Shown here: positions 10,809-16,525 of the stretch, piece after piece | Position numbering within the stretch: position 1 is the first letter of the stretch | How the letters are laid out: every line of letters starts with the position of its first letter | Virus record (IMG/VR): IMGVR_UViG_3300020200_000237 | Span: 1 to 20,058 of that record | DNA length: 20,058 nucleotides | Origin: a virus | Direction: 5' to 3' (one strand) | Made by a program: the position numbers and the translations under genes | Notes under the pieces: model-generated | What the model saw: the letters and a program-made list of their open reading frames with translations, nothing else | What the model was told of the DNA's origin: nothing | The model's database searches: none

Positions 10809-10986
10809 TCAGATCCTCCATAAAAATGTATTCTTCAGGTTCTTCACCATCTACAACAAACTCAAGATATAGCGCATCAGAGTCGTCAATACGATCATCA
10901 GACACTAAAACACACATTCTCTCACTCCAATAAGCATCAAGCTCATCAAGTGATTGCTCTCGGATTTCGTTAATAAAGTCATTCAT
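10795..10986 (-). CDS. very acidic hypothetical protein, 63 aa
   Basis: ATG at 10984-10986 (MNDFINEIREQSLDELDAYW) overlaps the previous stop as ATGA, so the TTG three codons upstream is not needed. About 20 acidic against three basic residues. Helix, then strands (MCVLVSD, LYLEFVVDG) and EEPEEYIFMEDL. Its last codons hold the Shine-Dalgarno for the next gene. Unknown role. Confidence 0.75.
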   Translation of the reverse strand: MNDFINEIREQSLDELDAYWSERMCVLVSDDRIDDSDALYLEFVVDGEEPEEYIFMEDLSGIC

Positions 10987-11276
10987 TGGAAACAAGCCTC
11001 AAGTGGTGTCAATTTGGGTTTCATTGATGAGTATGGTGTAGTGTCTCTAATGTCTACTACACTACCAACTGTCTTTGCATTGATTGGAGCGTGGTAGGAT
11101 TTTGTTTTTGTATTCCAGAATCCCCAGATAGAACGTACAGGAGACCCGTTGTTATAATCAAAACGGTAATGATTGCGGATCCATATTCCAACAACATTCC
11201 GTTTGAATTCTTCAAATTCATAACTGTATCCTTTAGGAGCAGTGTGAGGAAACTCAAAGGTCGTCAAGGCGTTCAT
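10983..11276 (-). CDS. conserved cyanophage protein of unknown function, 97 aa
   Basis: ATG at 11274-11276. The sequence PHTAPKGYSYEFEEFKRNV, then VGIWIRNHYRFDYNNG, VRSIWGFWNTKTK and APINAKTVGSVVDI is a block I recognise from several marine T4-like cyanophages. Beta-rich, aromatic, no catalytic motif. Length is typical of the family. It overlaps its upstream neighbour by 23 nt and the next by ATGA. Confidence 0.85.
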   Translation of the reverse strand: MNALTTFEFPHTAPKGYSYEFEEFKRNVVGIWIRNHYRFDYNNGSPVRSIWGFWNTKTKSYHAPINAKTVGSVVDIRDTTPYSSMKPKLTPLEACFQ

Positions 11277-11412
11277 CGAATTCTTTAATAATTCTAATCT
11301 CTTCTTGGAGAGACTCAATCATTCGATACAATTCTTCAATTTTATCTTGATGCATTTTTTTGAGATTTGTCAGCATATTGCCAGCGTGTTGAACGTTAGG
11401 TTGAGAACTCAT
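11254..11412 (-). CDS. small coiled-coil protein, 52 aa
   Basis: ATG at 11410-11412 in a TGATTATG junction; TGA at 11254-11256. From about residue 14 to 48 the heptad pattern LTNLKKMHQDKIEELY and MIESLQEEIRIIKEFD is that of a single coiled coil. Probably oligomeric or a partner-binding peptide. Confidence 0.7.
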   Translation of the reverse strand: MSSQPNVQHAGNMLTNLKKMHQDKIEELYRMIESLQEEIRIIKEFDERLDDL

Positions 11413-11414
11413 AA

Positions 11415-11645
11415 TCAGGTCGTAAAAGATTCAACAATACGGGATTCTTCTTCATCCACAAGAGCAAAGCGAGGGGCAGCAACTACGCGCTCCATAATTT
11501 TACTCTCATATCGGTCATCATAGTCATCTGAGTCTCTCAAAATATCGTGACACTCAACATCATTTTCAGAAATGACATTGATTACGCCACCATACTCAGA
11601 AGAGGGAAAAGGAACCCAGTAGTCAACGATGTACAGATATTTCAT
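11415..11645 (-). CDS. conserved cyanophage hypothetical protein, 76 aa
   Basis: ATG at 11643-11645. MKYLYIVDYWVPFPSSEYGG, then GVINVISENDVEC and a C-terminal ALVDEEESRIVESFTT: I recognise the YWVPFPSSEYGG family from cyanophages, of unknown function. The 55-aa protein at 6842-7009 shares the YWVP block. Confidence 0.8.
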   Translation of the reverse strand: MKYLYIVDYWVPFPSSEYGGVINVISENDVECHDILRDSDDYDDRYESKIMERVVAAPRFALVDEEESRIVESFTT

Positions 11646-11658
11646 TTGTTTTTGTAAA

Positions 11659-11829
11659 TTACTCCTTGATTTTAGCAGTGTATTGGAAATTGGTCAACTG
11701 TCTTTGAAGTTCGCAACGAACTGAAATGAGGCGTCCATAAAGAAACTTTTGATACTCATTGTCCTCCAACAAGTTGGTAAGGTTGTCAACTTGCATCAGT
11801 GCAAAGATTAGTTTGGTTTGTTGGTCCAT
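11659..11829 (-). CDS. helical hypothetical protein, 56 aa
   Basis: ATG at 11827-11829, TAA at 11659-11661. MDQQTKLIFALMQVDNLTNLL, then NEYQKFLYGRLI and CELQRQLTNFQY: nearly all helical, amphipathic, a small family I recall from cyanophages. Overlaps the preceding gene by 22 nt. Confidence 0.75.
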   Translation of the reverse strand: MDQQTKLIFALMQVDNLTNLLEDNEYQKFLYGRLISVRCELQRQLTNFQYTAKIKE

Positions 11830-11933
11830 TTTGCCTCATCTCTTGGATGAATAACTTTGTAATAATATGTAAGTAGCAGAGAAACAAGTGCTACCAACAT
11901 AAGGTAGATAAAGATTCCGACTGCTAATGTCAT
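11808..11933 (-). CDS. small membrane protein, 41 aa
   Basis: ATG at 11931-11933 in an ATGA overlap. Residues about 3-23 (LAVGIFIYLMLVALVSLLLTY) are a single membrane helix, followed by a short polar tail (KVIHPRDEAKW). Function unknown. Confidence 0.65.
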   Translation of the reverse strand: MTLAVGIFIYLMLVALVSLLLTYYYKVIHPRDEAKWTNKPN

Positions 11934-12088
11934 TTGATTTCAATACTTGGAGGTTTCTTTAGGTTCTCCATTGCTTGTTGACGATAGTGTGCTTTATACA
12001 TTGCATCATCACGCTGGATTAGAAAGACATTCCATCCAAGAATTGCAATAAGAGCGAAAAAGATGTAAGAAATGTGCCTACTGTTCAC
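11930..12088 (-). CDS. small membrane protein, 52 aa, GTG start
   Basis: GTG at 12086-12088 with a GAGG site 7 nt before it. Residues about 7-24 (SYIFFALIAILGWNVFLI) form one membrane helix, then a basic-polar tail (QRDDAMYKAHYRQQAM). I recall the 'ILGWN-FLIQRD' block from cyanophages. It overlaps the previous gene by 11 nt and couples to the next membrane protein. Confidence 0.75.
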   Translation of the reverse strand: MNSRHISYIFFALIAILGWNVFLIQRDDAMYKAHYRQQAMENLKKPPSIEIK

Positions 12089-12233
12089 GGATTACCCTCA
12101 GGCGATTTGGATTGTAACCTTCATTGATAAGAGATTCAATACGCTCAGTTGCTTGCGGCTTTGTCAGTTTAGATGCAATAGGAGTCCATCCAACGGTGCA
12201 AAATTCTTCAATTGTGTAAAGATCTTCTGTCAT
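12078..12233 (-). CDS. conserved cyanophage hypothetical protein, 51 aa
   Basis: ATG at 12231-12233, TAG at 12078-12080, a rare amber stop here. MTEDLYTIEEFCTVGWTPI, then KLTKPQATERIESLINEG and YNPNRLRVIRE. The end resembles a small helix-turn-helix-like unit. I recognise this short family in cyanophages; its role is unknown. Confidence 0.75.
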   Translation of the reverse strand: MTEDLYTIEEFCTVGWTPIASKLTKPQATERIESLINEGYNPNRLRVIREQ

Positions 12234-12643
12234 ACTGCAAGTGCTCCAGAGGGAATTTCAACAATTTTGGGAAGTTCGAGACCAAGTGAATTGATTTCAT
12301 AGCAAACCCACTTACCATTACGGAAGAGATAGTGATACTCTTCGGCATTGATGGAAAGCAGATACTCACAAAGGTCAGCATCAAGACGCGGAGGACAATC
12401 TTCACCACGCTGAGAATAATACTCAGGTCCATAAACACCCTTAACTGCACTATCATCCCAGCGAGAATCAGTCCAGCAAGAACTCATATCGCCACCATCA
12501 ATCAGTTCTTCAGCAAGAGAACGTGCATTGTAATGAGTCTTCAGGATGCGACCCAACCACTCAGGATAACCGTCCCAGTGGTGATAGACAGACAGAATAG
12601 AACCATCTTTGAGTTCAAGACCGATGCGAGCACGAGTTGCCAT
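12230..12643 (-). CDS. conserved phage protein of unknown function, 137 aa
   Basis: ATG at 12641-12643. MATRARIGLELKDGSILSVY, HHWDGYPEWLG and ELIDGGDMSSCW form a block I recognise in many phage hypothetical proteins. The HHWDG-x2-EWLG stretch holds potentially catalytic His, Asp and Glu, but no activity is established. First gene of a transcript that starts about 20 nt upstream at the 12669-12674 promoter. Confidence 0.85.
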   Translation of the reverse strand: MATRARIGLELKDGSILSVYHHWDGYPEWLGRILKTHYNARSLAEELIDGGDMSSCWTDSRWDDSAVKGVYGPEYYSQRGEDCPPRLDADLCEYLLSINAEEYHYLFRNGKWVCYEINSLGLELPKIVEIPSGALAV

Positions 12644-12668
12644 TGGGGCGTCTGTCGATTACTCATAT

Positions 12669-12723
12669 ATTATAAGGGGTCCCCAGTGCCCTGAGATCCC
12701 CCCGTGTGCCAGTTTGAGAACTG
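12669..12723 (-). promoter_or_regulatory. TATAAT promoter with upstream AAACTGGCACAC box and palindrome
   Basis: TATAAT at 12669-12674 (minus), box AAACTGGCACAC at 12704-12715, 29 nt apart. The box overlaps the inverted repeat CAGTT-TGAG-AACTG (12710-12723). Between box and -10 is a G/C-rich stretch with GGGG and CCCC runs. No consensus -35. Drives the 12230-12643 gene. Confidence 0.65.
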
Positions 12724-12725
12724 TC

Positions 12726-13163
12726 TCAGCAACTATACATAAGTGCTCCGAGCCCAGCACCAAATAAAGTCCAACCGCTAGTATTTTTATAAGAGTTAGA
12801 CCAACTTCCAGATGAACTGTTTCGGTTATATTTACGATTCCAACTGCCACTATTTTGCCATCCAGAACCACCAGATAGAGCACTTGCAAGACCAGCACCC
12901 ATAGCTGCACCAGCGGCAGGATTACAAATCCTACGATTATAAGTTGGTTGTTGATATGTTACAGGACCTCCAGAACCACAAGAGGTAGTATAACTAACAC
13001 GATTTACATAACCAGGAATATAATTTCCATACTGGTCATAATAACCAGGAACGTAATTTTCTTGATATGTCTTACAAACTTGATAGTAATTTGTTTGCTG
13101 TGCAACTGCTGAAGTAGGAACAAGAATTCCTGCAGCAATTATAGCGGTGATGACTGCTTTCAT
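12726..13163 (-). CDS. exported Tyr/Gly-rich protein, 145 aa
   Basis: Residues 1-21 are a clear signal peptide ending Ala-Val-Ala before Gln-Gln, so the protein probably reaches the periplasm or envelope. The mature part has a Tyr-rich segment with two PGY motifs (39-52), a Gly/Ala stretch GAAMGAGLASAL (85-96), a Ser/Asn/Trp-rich linker and a second Gly-rich hydrophobic end (WTLFGAGLGALMY). The two Gly-rich segments look like glycine-zipper membrane-associated helices. Four Cys (30, 62, 80, 145). Similar exported Tyr-rich proteins occur in cyanophages. It could modify the host envelope or affect entry of other phage. Confidence 0.8.
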   Translation of the reverse strand: MKAVITAIIAAGILVPTSAVAQQTNYYQVCKTYQENYVPGYYDQYGNYIPGYVNRVSYTTSCGSGGPVTYQQPTYNRRICNPAAGAAMGAGLASALSGGSGWQNSGSWNRKYNRNSSSGSWSNSYKNTSGWTLFGAGLGALMYSC

Positions 13164-13184
13164 TTTGTGTGAGACTATTTTTAT

Positions 13185-13213
13185 AATATAGCAAAAAGGA
13201 GAAATCTGTGCAA
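13185..13213 (-). promoter_or_regulatory. possible promoter within terminator, TTGCAC-17-TATATT
   Basis: On the minus strand TTGCAC (13208-13213) and TATATT (13185-13190) are 17 nt apart. The -35-like word lies in the terminator loop. Predicted start near 13178, 15 nt from the signal-peptide gene. Weak match, supported by the same arrangement at 15084-15117. Confidence 0.4.
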
Positions 13214-13221
13214 CTTCTCCT
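13193..13221 (-). terminator. intrinsic terminator
   Basis: A 7-bp perfect stem AGGAGAA/TTCTCCT with an 11-nt loop, followed by a further run of four T on the minus strand. It lies 8 nt past the stop of the gene at 13229-13408. Confidence 0.8.
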
Positions 13222-13228
13222 GTGCCAC

Positions 13229-13408
13229 TTATTTAACTGGAGTAGGATCTCCTTTACCTTCAAGAGATCTTACCATAAGATCAGTAAACCTTTCCATCTT
13301 TTCAAAATGAACTGATGCTGGATCATATTTAATTGCTTCTTTGAGGGCAATCAGTTCATCCCATTCTTCTTGTGTTAGATTAGGACCGCCTGATCTTGCT
13401 TGTGTCAT
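13229..13408 (-). CDS. conserved cyanophage hypothetical protein, 59 aa
   Basis: ATG at 13406-13408, TAA at 13229-13231. MTQARSGGPNLTQEEWDELI, then ALKEAI and VHFEKMERFTDLMVRSL, ending GKGDPTPVK. I recognise the RSGGPNLTxEEW-VRSLxGKGDP plan from T4-like cyanophages. Two helices, unknown function. Appears monocistronic: promoter upstream at 13433-13438, terminator right after. Confidence 0.8.
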   Translation of the reverse strand: MTQARSGGPNLTQEEWDELIALKEAIKYDPASVHFEKMERFTDLMVRSLEGKGDPTPVK

Positions 13409-13432
13409 AGATTTCTCATTGAATATAAGTTA

Positions 13433-13441
13433 ATTATACCA
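13433..13441 (-). promoter_or_regulatory. extended -10 promoter (TGGTATAAT)
   Basis: TATAAT at 13433-13438 on the minus strand is preceded by TGG, an extended -10, with no -35 at the expected place. It lies 25 nt from the start at 13408 in a 91-nt gene gap. GGTATA occurs twice, 12 nt apart. Confidence 0.5.
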
Positions 13442-13499
13442 CTATGTATACCTATGTGATGGTTCCTTAACATTGTTTTCGGAGTGTTGTTACAGTTCT

Positions 13500-13724
13500 T
13501 TATGAATTAAAAAATGTATCAAATCCACCAGAATCACCGTGAATACGATTCTCAAGTTTATCCATTAAACTATCGAGACTTTGAAGTGCTTCGATCTCTT
13601 GAATGACTTTAGAAATTGTTGTGCAAACTACTGGTCGTTCTTGACGAGCTGCGAATGCCAAAGCATTTCTTAGACTTTGTTCTGCTTCCTTTAGACTTTC
13701 TTCTACAGATTTACTTAGAGCCAT
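13500..13724 (-). CDS. conserved cyanophage hypothetical protein, 74 aa
   Basis: ATG at 13722-13724. MALSKSVEESLKEAEQSLR, then NALAFAARQERPVVC and a second helix (VIQEIEALQSLDSLMDKLEN). A helical hairpin family that I recognise in cyanophages, unknown role. Overlaps the AbrB-like gene end by 14 nt. Confidence 0.85.
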   Translation of the reverse strand: MALSKSVEESLKEAEQSLRNALAFAARQERPVVCTTISKVIQEIEALQSLDSLMDKLENRIHGDSGGFDTFFNS

Positions 13725-14205
13725 TTACTTTCCTCATTTCAAAACTACCATCATTGCGATCAATCCATTCTACAGTATCACCCTCTTTAAGTCCGGCAAT
13801 TTGAAGTAAATCATCAGGCAACTCAATATAACAATCTCCAGTCAATCCATCAACTTGAGTAGAAAGTTGCCACTTTACAACTTTGTCATTGTTAACTCTC
13901 AAATATTCTTCGTGACTTGATTCCCAAAAGTCACTCCAAGCATCTTGGCATTCGGGTGAAGAATTATTCGCATCACAACTCAAGATTTTATTTAAATAAT
14001 CATCATACTTGTTATTGTCAACACCACTATTCAAAAGTCCAAGAAGTTCATTTGCACGACTTGCTTGATCTTTATGATAATAATAACTTTCTTTTACCAC
14101 ACCAACAATTACATCATAAATCTCCTGCGGTGTTGCTCCACTCGCAGACATTGCATCGTTTAGCCAATTCTCAAGATTTTCAAGCGAATATTTTTTGTAG
14201 TCCAT
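13711..14205 (-). CDS. protein with C-terminal AbrB/SpoVT-like domain, 164 aa
   Basis: ATG at 14203-14205 (MDYKKYSLENLENWLNDAMS) chosen over an upstream TTG with a poly-Lys lead. Residues about 1-75 are helical. Residues about 110-160 (VKWQLSTQVDGLTGDCYIEL, DDLLQIAGLKEGDTVEWID and GSFEMRKV) match the swapped-hairpin pattern 'x-L-P-x-x-L-L-x-x-x-G-x-x-x-G-D-x-V' of AbrB/MazE-like DNA-binding folds, a version seen in cyanophages. It could act as a small transcriptional regulator; DNA binding is inferred. Two Cys (77, 86) in the linker. Confidence 0.75.
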   Translation of the reverse strand: MDYKKYSLENLENWLNDAMSASGATPQEIYDVIVGVVKESYYYHKDQASRANELLGLLNSGVDNNKYDDYLNKILSCDANNSSPECQDAWSDFWESSHEEYLRVNNDKVVKWQLSTQVDGLTGDCYIELPDDLLQIAGLKEGDTVEWIDRNDGSFEMRKVNGSK

Positions 14206-14249
14206 TGATGTTGATGAATTTTTTTTTAATTTTACCAATGAAATTTCAA

Positions 14250-14483
14250 TTAGTCAATAGTTTTATTGATATGATTCTCTATTACAAGCATATCAACACG
14301 AGCATCTAAAGAGTTTTCGAGACGATAAAGTTCATTAGTTAATGAAATATTTTCATCCTCAAGTTTAAGTATTCTTTCTTCAAGTTCTTCAATTTTTTCA
14401 GCAACAGATTTAGTCACCCAGTTATCATCAAAGCAAGTAATTGTAGAACTAAAGTTAAAGATACTATCCAACCATTTTTTCAT
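14250..14483 (-). CDS. coiled-coil protein, 77 aa
   Basis: ATG at 14481-14483 has a GGGAG site 7 nt before it. MKKWLDSIFNFSSTITCFDDNW leads into a heptad helix (about 28-66, AEKIEELEERILKLEDENIS and so on). I recognise this plan, NFSSTIT-x-FDDNWVTKSVAEKIEELE, from T4-like cyanophages. Likely an oligomer; function unknown. Confidence 0.8.
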   Translation of the reverse strand: MKKWLDSIFNFSSTITCFDDNWVTKSVAEKIEELEERILKLEDENISLTNELYRLENSLDARVDMLVIENHINKTID

Positions 14484-14613
14484 CCATAATCTCCCTAAAA
14501 TATCTTTGATACGCCATAAATCTTTGAAGTGATGGTTTAACCTCAAGGCTTTCACAGCACCTTATGTATGAGATAAATTCATACCGAGGTGCTGTAGGAT
14601 CAGTGTCACTCAT
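14464..14613 (-). CDS. mini-protein, 49 aa
   Basis: ATG at 14611-14613, TAG at 14464-14466. MSDTDPTAPRYEFISYIRCC, then LEVKPSLQRFMAYQRYFREI. Mostly helical with two adjacent Cys. The start overlaps the 151-aa gene's stop by 8 nt and its end overlaps the coiled-coil gene by 20 nt, whose Shine-Dalgarno it contains. Confidence 0.7.
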   Translation of the reverse strand: MSDTDPTAPRYEFISYIRCCESLEVKPSLQRFMAYQRYFREIMDEKMVG

Positions 14614-15061
14614 TCAGATTTTCTTCCTCCGCAGTCATTGCTTCAATCTCTTCATCAAGATACTGTTCAGCATCAGGATTCTCACATCGTGCAAGTTTTG
14701 CTTTCAGGTCACGAACTTGCTTTTCCAGTTCATAATTCTTATTCTCCAGAGGAATGACTTTGCTTCTATATTCTTCTGCAAGAAACAAGTCATACTCATC
14801 AGCAACTTTCTTCATATCCTCAAAACTACGCATATCATTAAATGCAAGAGCACAAGCACCTTTCATAATACCTTGCTCACAATGTCCCATCGTGCGAGCA
14901 ATCGTTCCAAAGAAGCGGAACAATTGAATACTGTTGAGGTCTTCAGTAGGAATTTCAAAGGTATAATGCTCTTCCGGAAGTGTCTCATCATCATAAACAC
15001 CATACCCATTAGAGGTCCATTCGGTGTCAAAAGAAACTTTGAGTCGTGCTTTGTAGGTCAT
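14606..15061 (-). CDS. hypothetical protein with C-terminal coiled coil, 151 aa
   Basis: ATG at 15059-15061. The N-terminal part has strands (ARLKVSFDTEW, HYTFEIP), then a helix (LNSIQLFRFFGTIARTMG) and GACALAFNDM; from about 105 on, a charged heptad coil (PLENKNYELEKQVRDLKAKL) and an acidic tail. First gene after the strong promoter at 15084-15112. Function unknown. Confidence 0.8.
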   Translation of the reverse strand: MTYKARLKVSFDTEWTSNGYGVYDDETLPEEHYTFEIPTEDLNSIQLFRFFGTIARTMGHCEQGIMKGACALAFNDMRSFEDMKKVADEYDLFLAEEYRSKVIPLENKNYELEKQVRDLKAKLARCENPDAEQYLDEEIEAMTAEEENLNE

Positions 15062-15083
15062 TGGTATGAATTTATATGTACCT

Positions 15084-15112
15084 ACTATAAAACCTCCTGA
15101 CTACAAAGTCAA
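15084..15112 (-). promoter_or_regulatory. strong sigma70-type promoter TTGACT-17-TATAGT
   Basis: On the minus strand TTGACT (15107-15112) and TATAGT (15084-15089) have the ideal 17-nt spacer. The -35 and spacer are the stem and loop of the terminator at 15088-15117. The start near 15077 gives a leader of about 15 nt to the gene at 15061. Confidence 0.7.
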
Positions 15113-15117
15113 GAGGT
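15088..15117 (-). terminator. intrinsic terminator, 11-bp stem
   Basis: ACCTCTTGACT pairs with AGTCAGGAGGT (one G-U) around a TTGT loop on the minus strand, followed by three further T and then A. It lies 11 nt past the stop at 15128 and overlaps the next promoter. Confidence 0.85.
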
Positions 15118-15127
15118 AGTGGACAGT

Positions 15128-15364
15128 TTACTTTTTGTCTTTTAGTTCTTTCATCAGTTCTTCTGCCATCCTCATAGATTTTCTTTTCATTCGATATGCT
15201 ACGATTGGATTTGCAGGATTATTTTTTAACCACCAATAAAAAATTGCCCACTTGATCTGCAACTGTTTACCAAGAATTATAATGTACTTGGCGAAACTTT
15301 GATCAGTAACAATAAAATATGCAAGAATACAAAATATAGTCAGATATGTATAATATGAGGTCAT
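15128..15364 (-). CDS. membrane protein, 78 aa
   Basis: ATG at 15362-15364 in an ATGA overlap. A membrane helix at about 4-20 (YYTYLTIFCILAYFIVT), a short loop, a second hydrophobic-amphipathic stretch with WAIFYWWL, then NNPANPIV and a basic C-terminal helix. I recognise the 'LTIFCILAYFIVTD' opening in cyanophages. Role unknown. Confidence 0.8.
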   Translation of the reverse strand: MTSYYTYLTIFCILAYFIVTDQSFAKYIIILGKQLQIKWAIFYWWLKNNPANPIVAYRMKRKSMRMAEELMKELKDKK

Positions 15365-15522
15365 TGAATAGGCCTCTTAGTGTATAGGTATTCTATAAGA
15401 TCAAGTTTGATCTCATCAAGTTCTTTTTCACATCCAAGATGTTTTGCCAATTCTCTAATGTCGCTGTGATGTTTTTGGAGATCTTCCAGCATTAAATCGA
15501 TTGCTGATCTATATACACTCAT
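15361..15522 (-). CDS. small helical protein, 53 aa
   Basis: ATG at 15520-15522 (MSVYRSAIDLMLEDLQKHH) overlaps the previous stop as ATGA. Two amphipathic helices separated by HLGCEKEL. Unknown function. Lies between two membrane or exported proteins with both junctions ATGA. Confidence 0.7.
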   Translation of the reverse strand: MSVYRSAIDLMLEDLQKHHSDIRELAKHLGCEKELDEIKLDLIEYLYTKRPIQ

Positions 15523-15689
15523 TTCTTTTTCTCCTGAACAACAATTACTGGACATCTAGGGATAACATTGCGAATTTCTTGTACGATTTCGGTTTTTTGA
15601 ACCTCAGTCAGTCCAATAACCCTATGTATTTTGTTTATTATCGCAAAGGCTTGCGAACAAGAAATCACGGTTGAAAGTAAAACAACCAT
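15519..15689 (-). CDS. small exported protein or lipoprotein, 56 aa
   Basis: ATG at 15687-15689 with GGAA upstream. Residues 1-16 (MVVLLSTVISCSQAFA) are a signal peptide. VISC at 8-11 fits a lipobox, while AFA at 14-16 fits ordinary cleavage, so lipid anchoring is uncertain. The mature part (IINKIHRVIGLTEVQKTEIV and IPRCPVIVV) is a short helix-turn-helix with one Cys, a block I recall from cyanophages. Confidence 0.7.
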   Translation of the reverse strand: MVVLLSTVISCSQAFAIINKIHRVIGLTEVQKTEIVQEIRNVIPRCPVIVVQEKKK

Positions 15690-15740
15690 AACTTTCCTTT
15701 ATTCTATTACTATTTAATACAGTTTATAAAATTTTAATAA

Positions 15741-16112
15741 TTAGTCCCAACTTACATTTTGTACTAGGAATCCAGGCATTACATATGTCCAGACACCAAG
15801 TTCCTGAACACCACCAACTTTATAATCCCACTTATATTCAAATTGATTATGACTATCCCAAGTCATATAACCTTTCTCTTTATCAAATCGTCCTTTGATT
15901 GTTAGTCGATGTTTATTGGAATAAATGTTACGAGTTCGAAGTGCTCCACCTTTTTCACGGGTTTCAACTACTACACAAGTATCAGGATAAGTTTGAATAC
16001 CTTGCTCTAGAATACAAGGAGTTTCATAACGAAATGGACGATATGTTTTAACTTCCTGTGCAAATACAGGAGAAGAGAACAAAAGTGCAGTAAGAAGAAT
16101 CAGTTTTTTCAT
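15741..16112 (-). CDS. exported protein, 123 aa
   Basis: ATG at 16110-16112 (ATGA overlap). A signal peptide MKKLILLTALLFSSPVFA (1-18) is followed by QE and a beta-rich mature domain of about 105 residues with two Cys (33, 46), a likely disulphide, and many Tyr/Trp strands (GYMTWDSHNQFEYKWDYKV). Probably periplasmic. Second clear signal-peptide protein in this region. No family recognised. Confidence 0.8.
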   Translation of the reverse strand: MKKLILLTALLFSSPVFAQEVKTYRPFRYETPCILEQGIQTYPDTCVVVETREKGGALRTRNIYSNKHRLTIKGRFDKEKGYMTWDSHNQFEYKWDYKVGGVQELGVWTYVMPGFLVQNVSWD

Positions 16113-16312
16113 TTTACAATACTCCAATGTTCGTTACCAGTTTTTTGAACCCAAAAGCAATACTGCCTATTCAGAGAAACAAGAAACATCATATCGTCAA
16201 TTTCTTGCTCTACAAGGCAAGCGTGAAATGAATTCATAATGTTCACAAAGCGATTCTTTGCCTTAGAACTCTTAGGAATTACATTTACAAATTTTTGTTT
16301 GGTTTTAATCAT
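16109..16312 (-). CDS. hypothetical protein, 67 aa, paralogue of 3658-3858
   Basis: ATG at 16310-16312. MIKTKQKFVNVIPKSSKAKN shares with the 3658-3858 protein the PKS-x-KA-x-NRF block, a C-x-VEQ and a terminal FWV, with a strand-rich second half. The two copies are 12 kb apart in different promoter contexts. Driven by the promoter at 16333-16386. Confidence 0.8.
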   Translation of the reverse strand: MIKTKQKFVNVIPKSSKAKNRFVNIMNSFHACLVEQEIDDMMFLVSLNRQYCFWVQKTGNEHWSIVK

Positions 16313-16332
16313 TGTGATTTGATTGAAACTGT

Positions 16333-16386
16333 ATTATAAGTGATAAAGGGGTCAATTGACAAACACTGTACCAGTTTGAGGACTGG
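16333..16386 (-). promoter_or_regulatory. promoter TTGTCA-18-TATAAT with upstream box
   Basis: TATAAT (16333-16338), TTGTCA (16357-16362), spacer 18, and 27 nt upstream of the -10 the box AAACTGGTACAG (16366-16377). The box overlaps the inverted repeat CCAGT-TTGAGG-ACTGG (16371-16386). It is the only one of the four with a fair -35. Most of it lies inside the end of the 57-aa gene. Confidence 0.7.
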
Positions 16387-16525
16387 ATCTATGTATTTTA
16401 ATAAACTTCTGTGCTTGATTTACGGTGCTCACATCAGTCAATTGTTCTCCGTTGTAGATAATAACCAACCGTTTCCCCCAGGGTACAGCAGCGTATCCAT
16501 CTTTGGTTTCAAATCCTTCTTTCAT
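16352..16525 (-). CDS. hypothetical protein, 57 aa
   Basis: ATG at 16523-16525 in an ATGA overlap; TGA at 16352-16354. MKEGFETKDGYAAVPWGKRL, VIIYNGEQLTDV and NQAQKFIKIH: beta strands then a helix. The last 12 residues are encoded by the promoter box and -35 of the next transcript. Function unknown. Confidence 0.75.
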   Translation of the reverse strand: MKEGFETKDGYAAVPWGKRLVIIYNGEQLTDVSTVNQAQKFIKIHRSSPQTGTVFVN

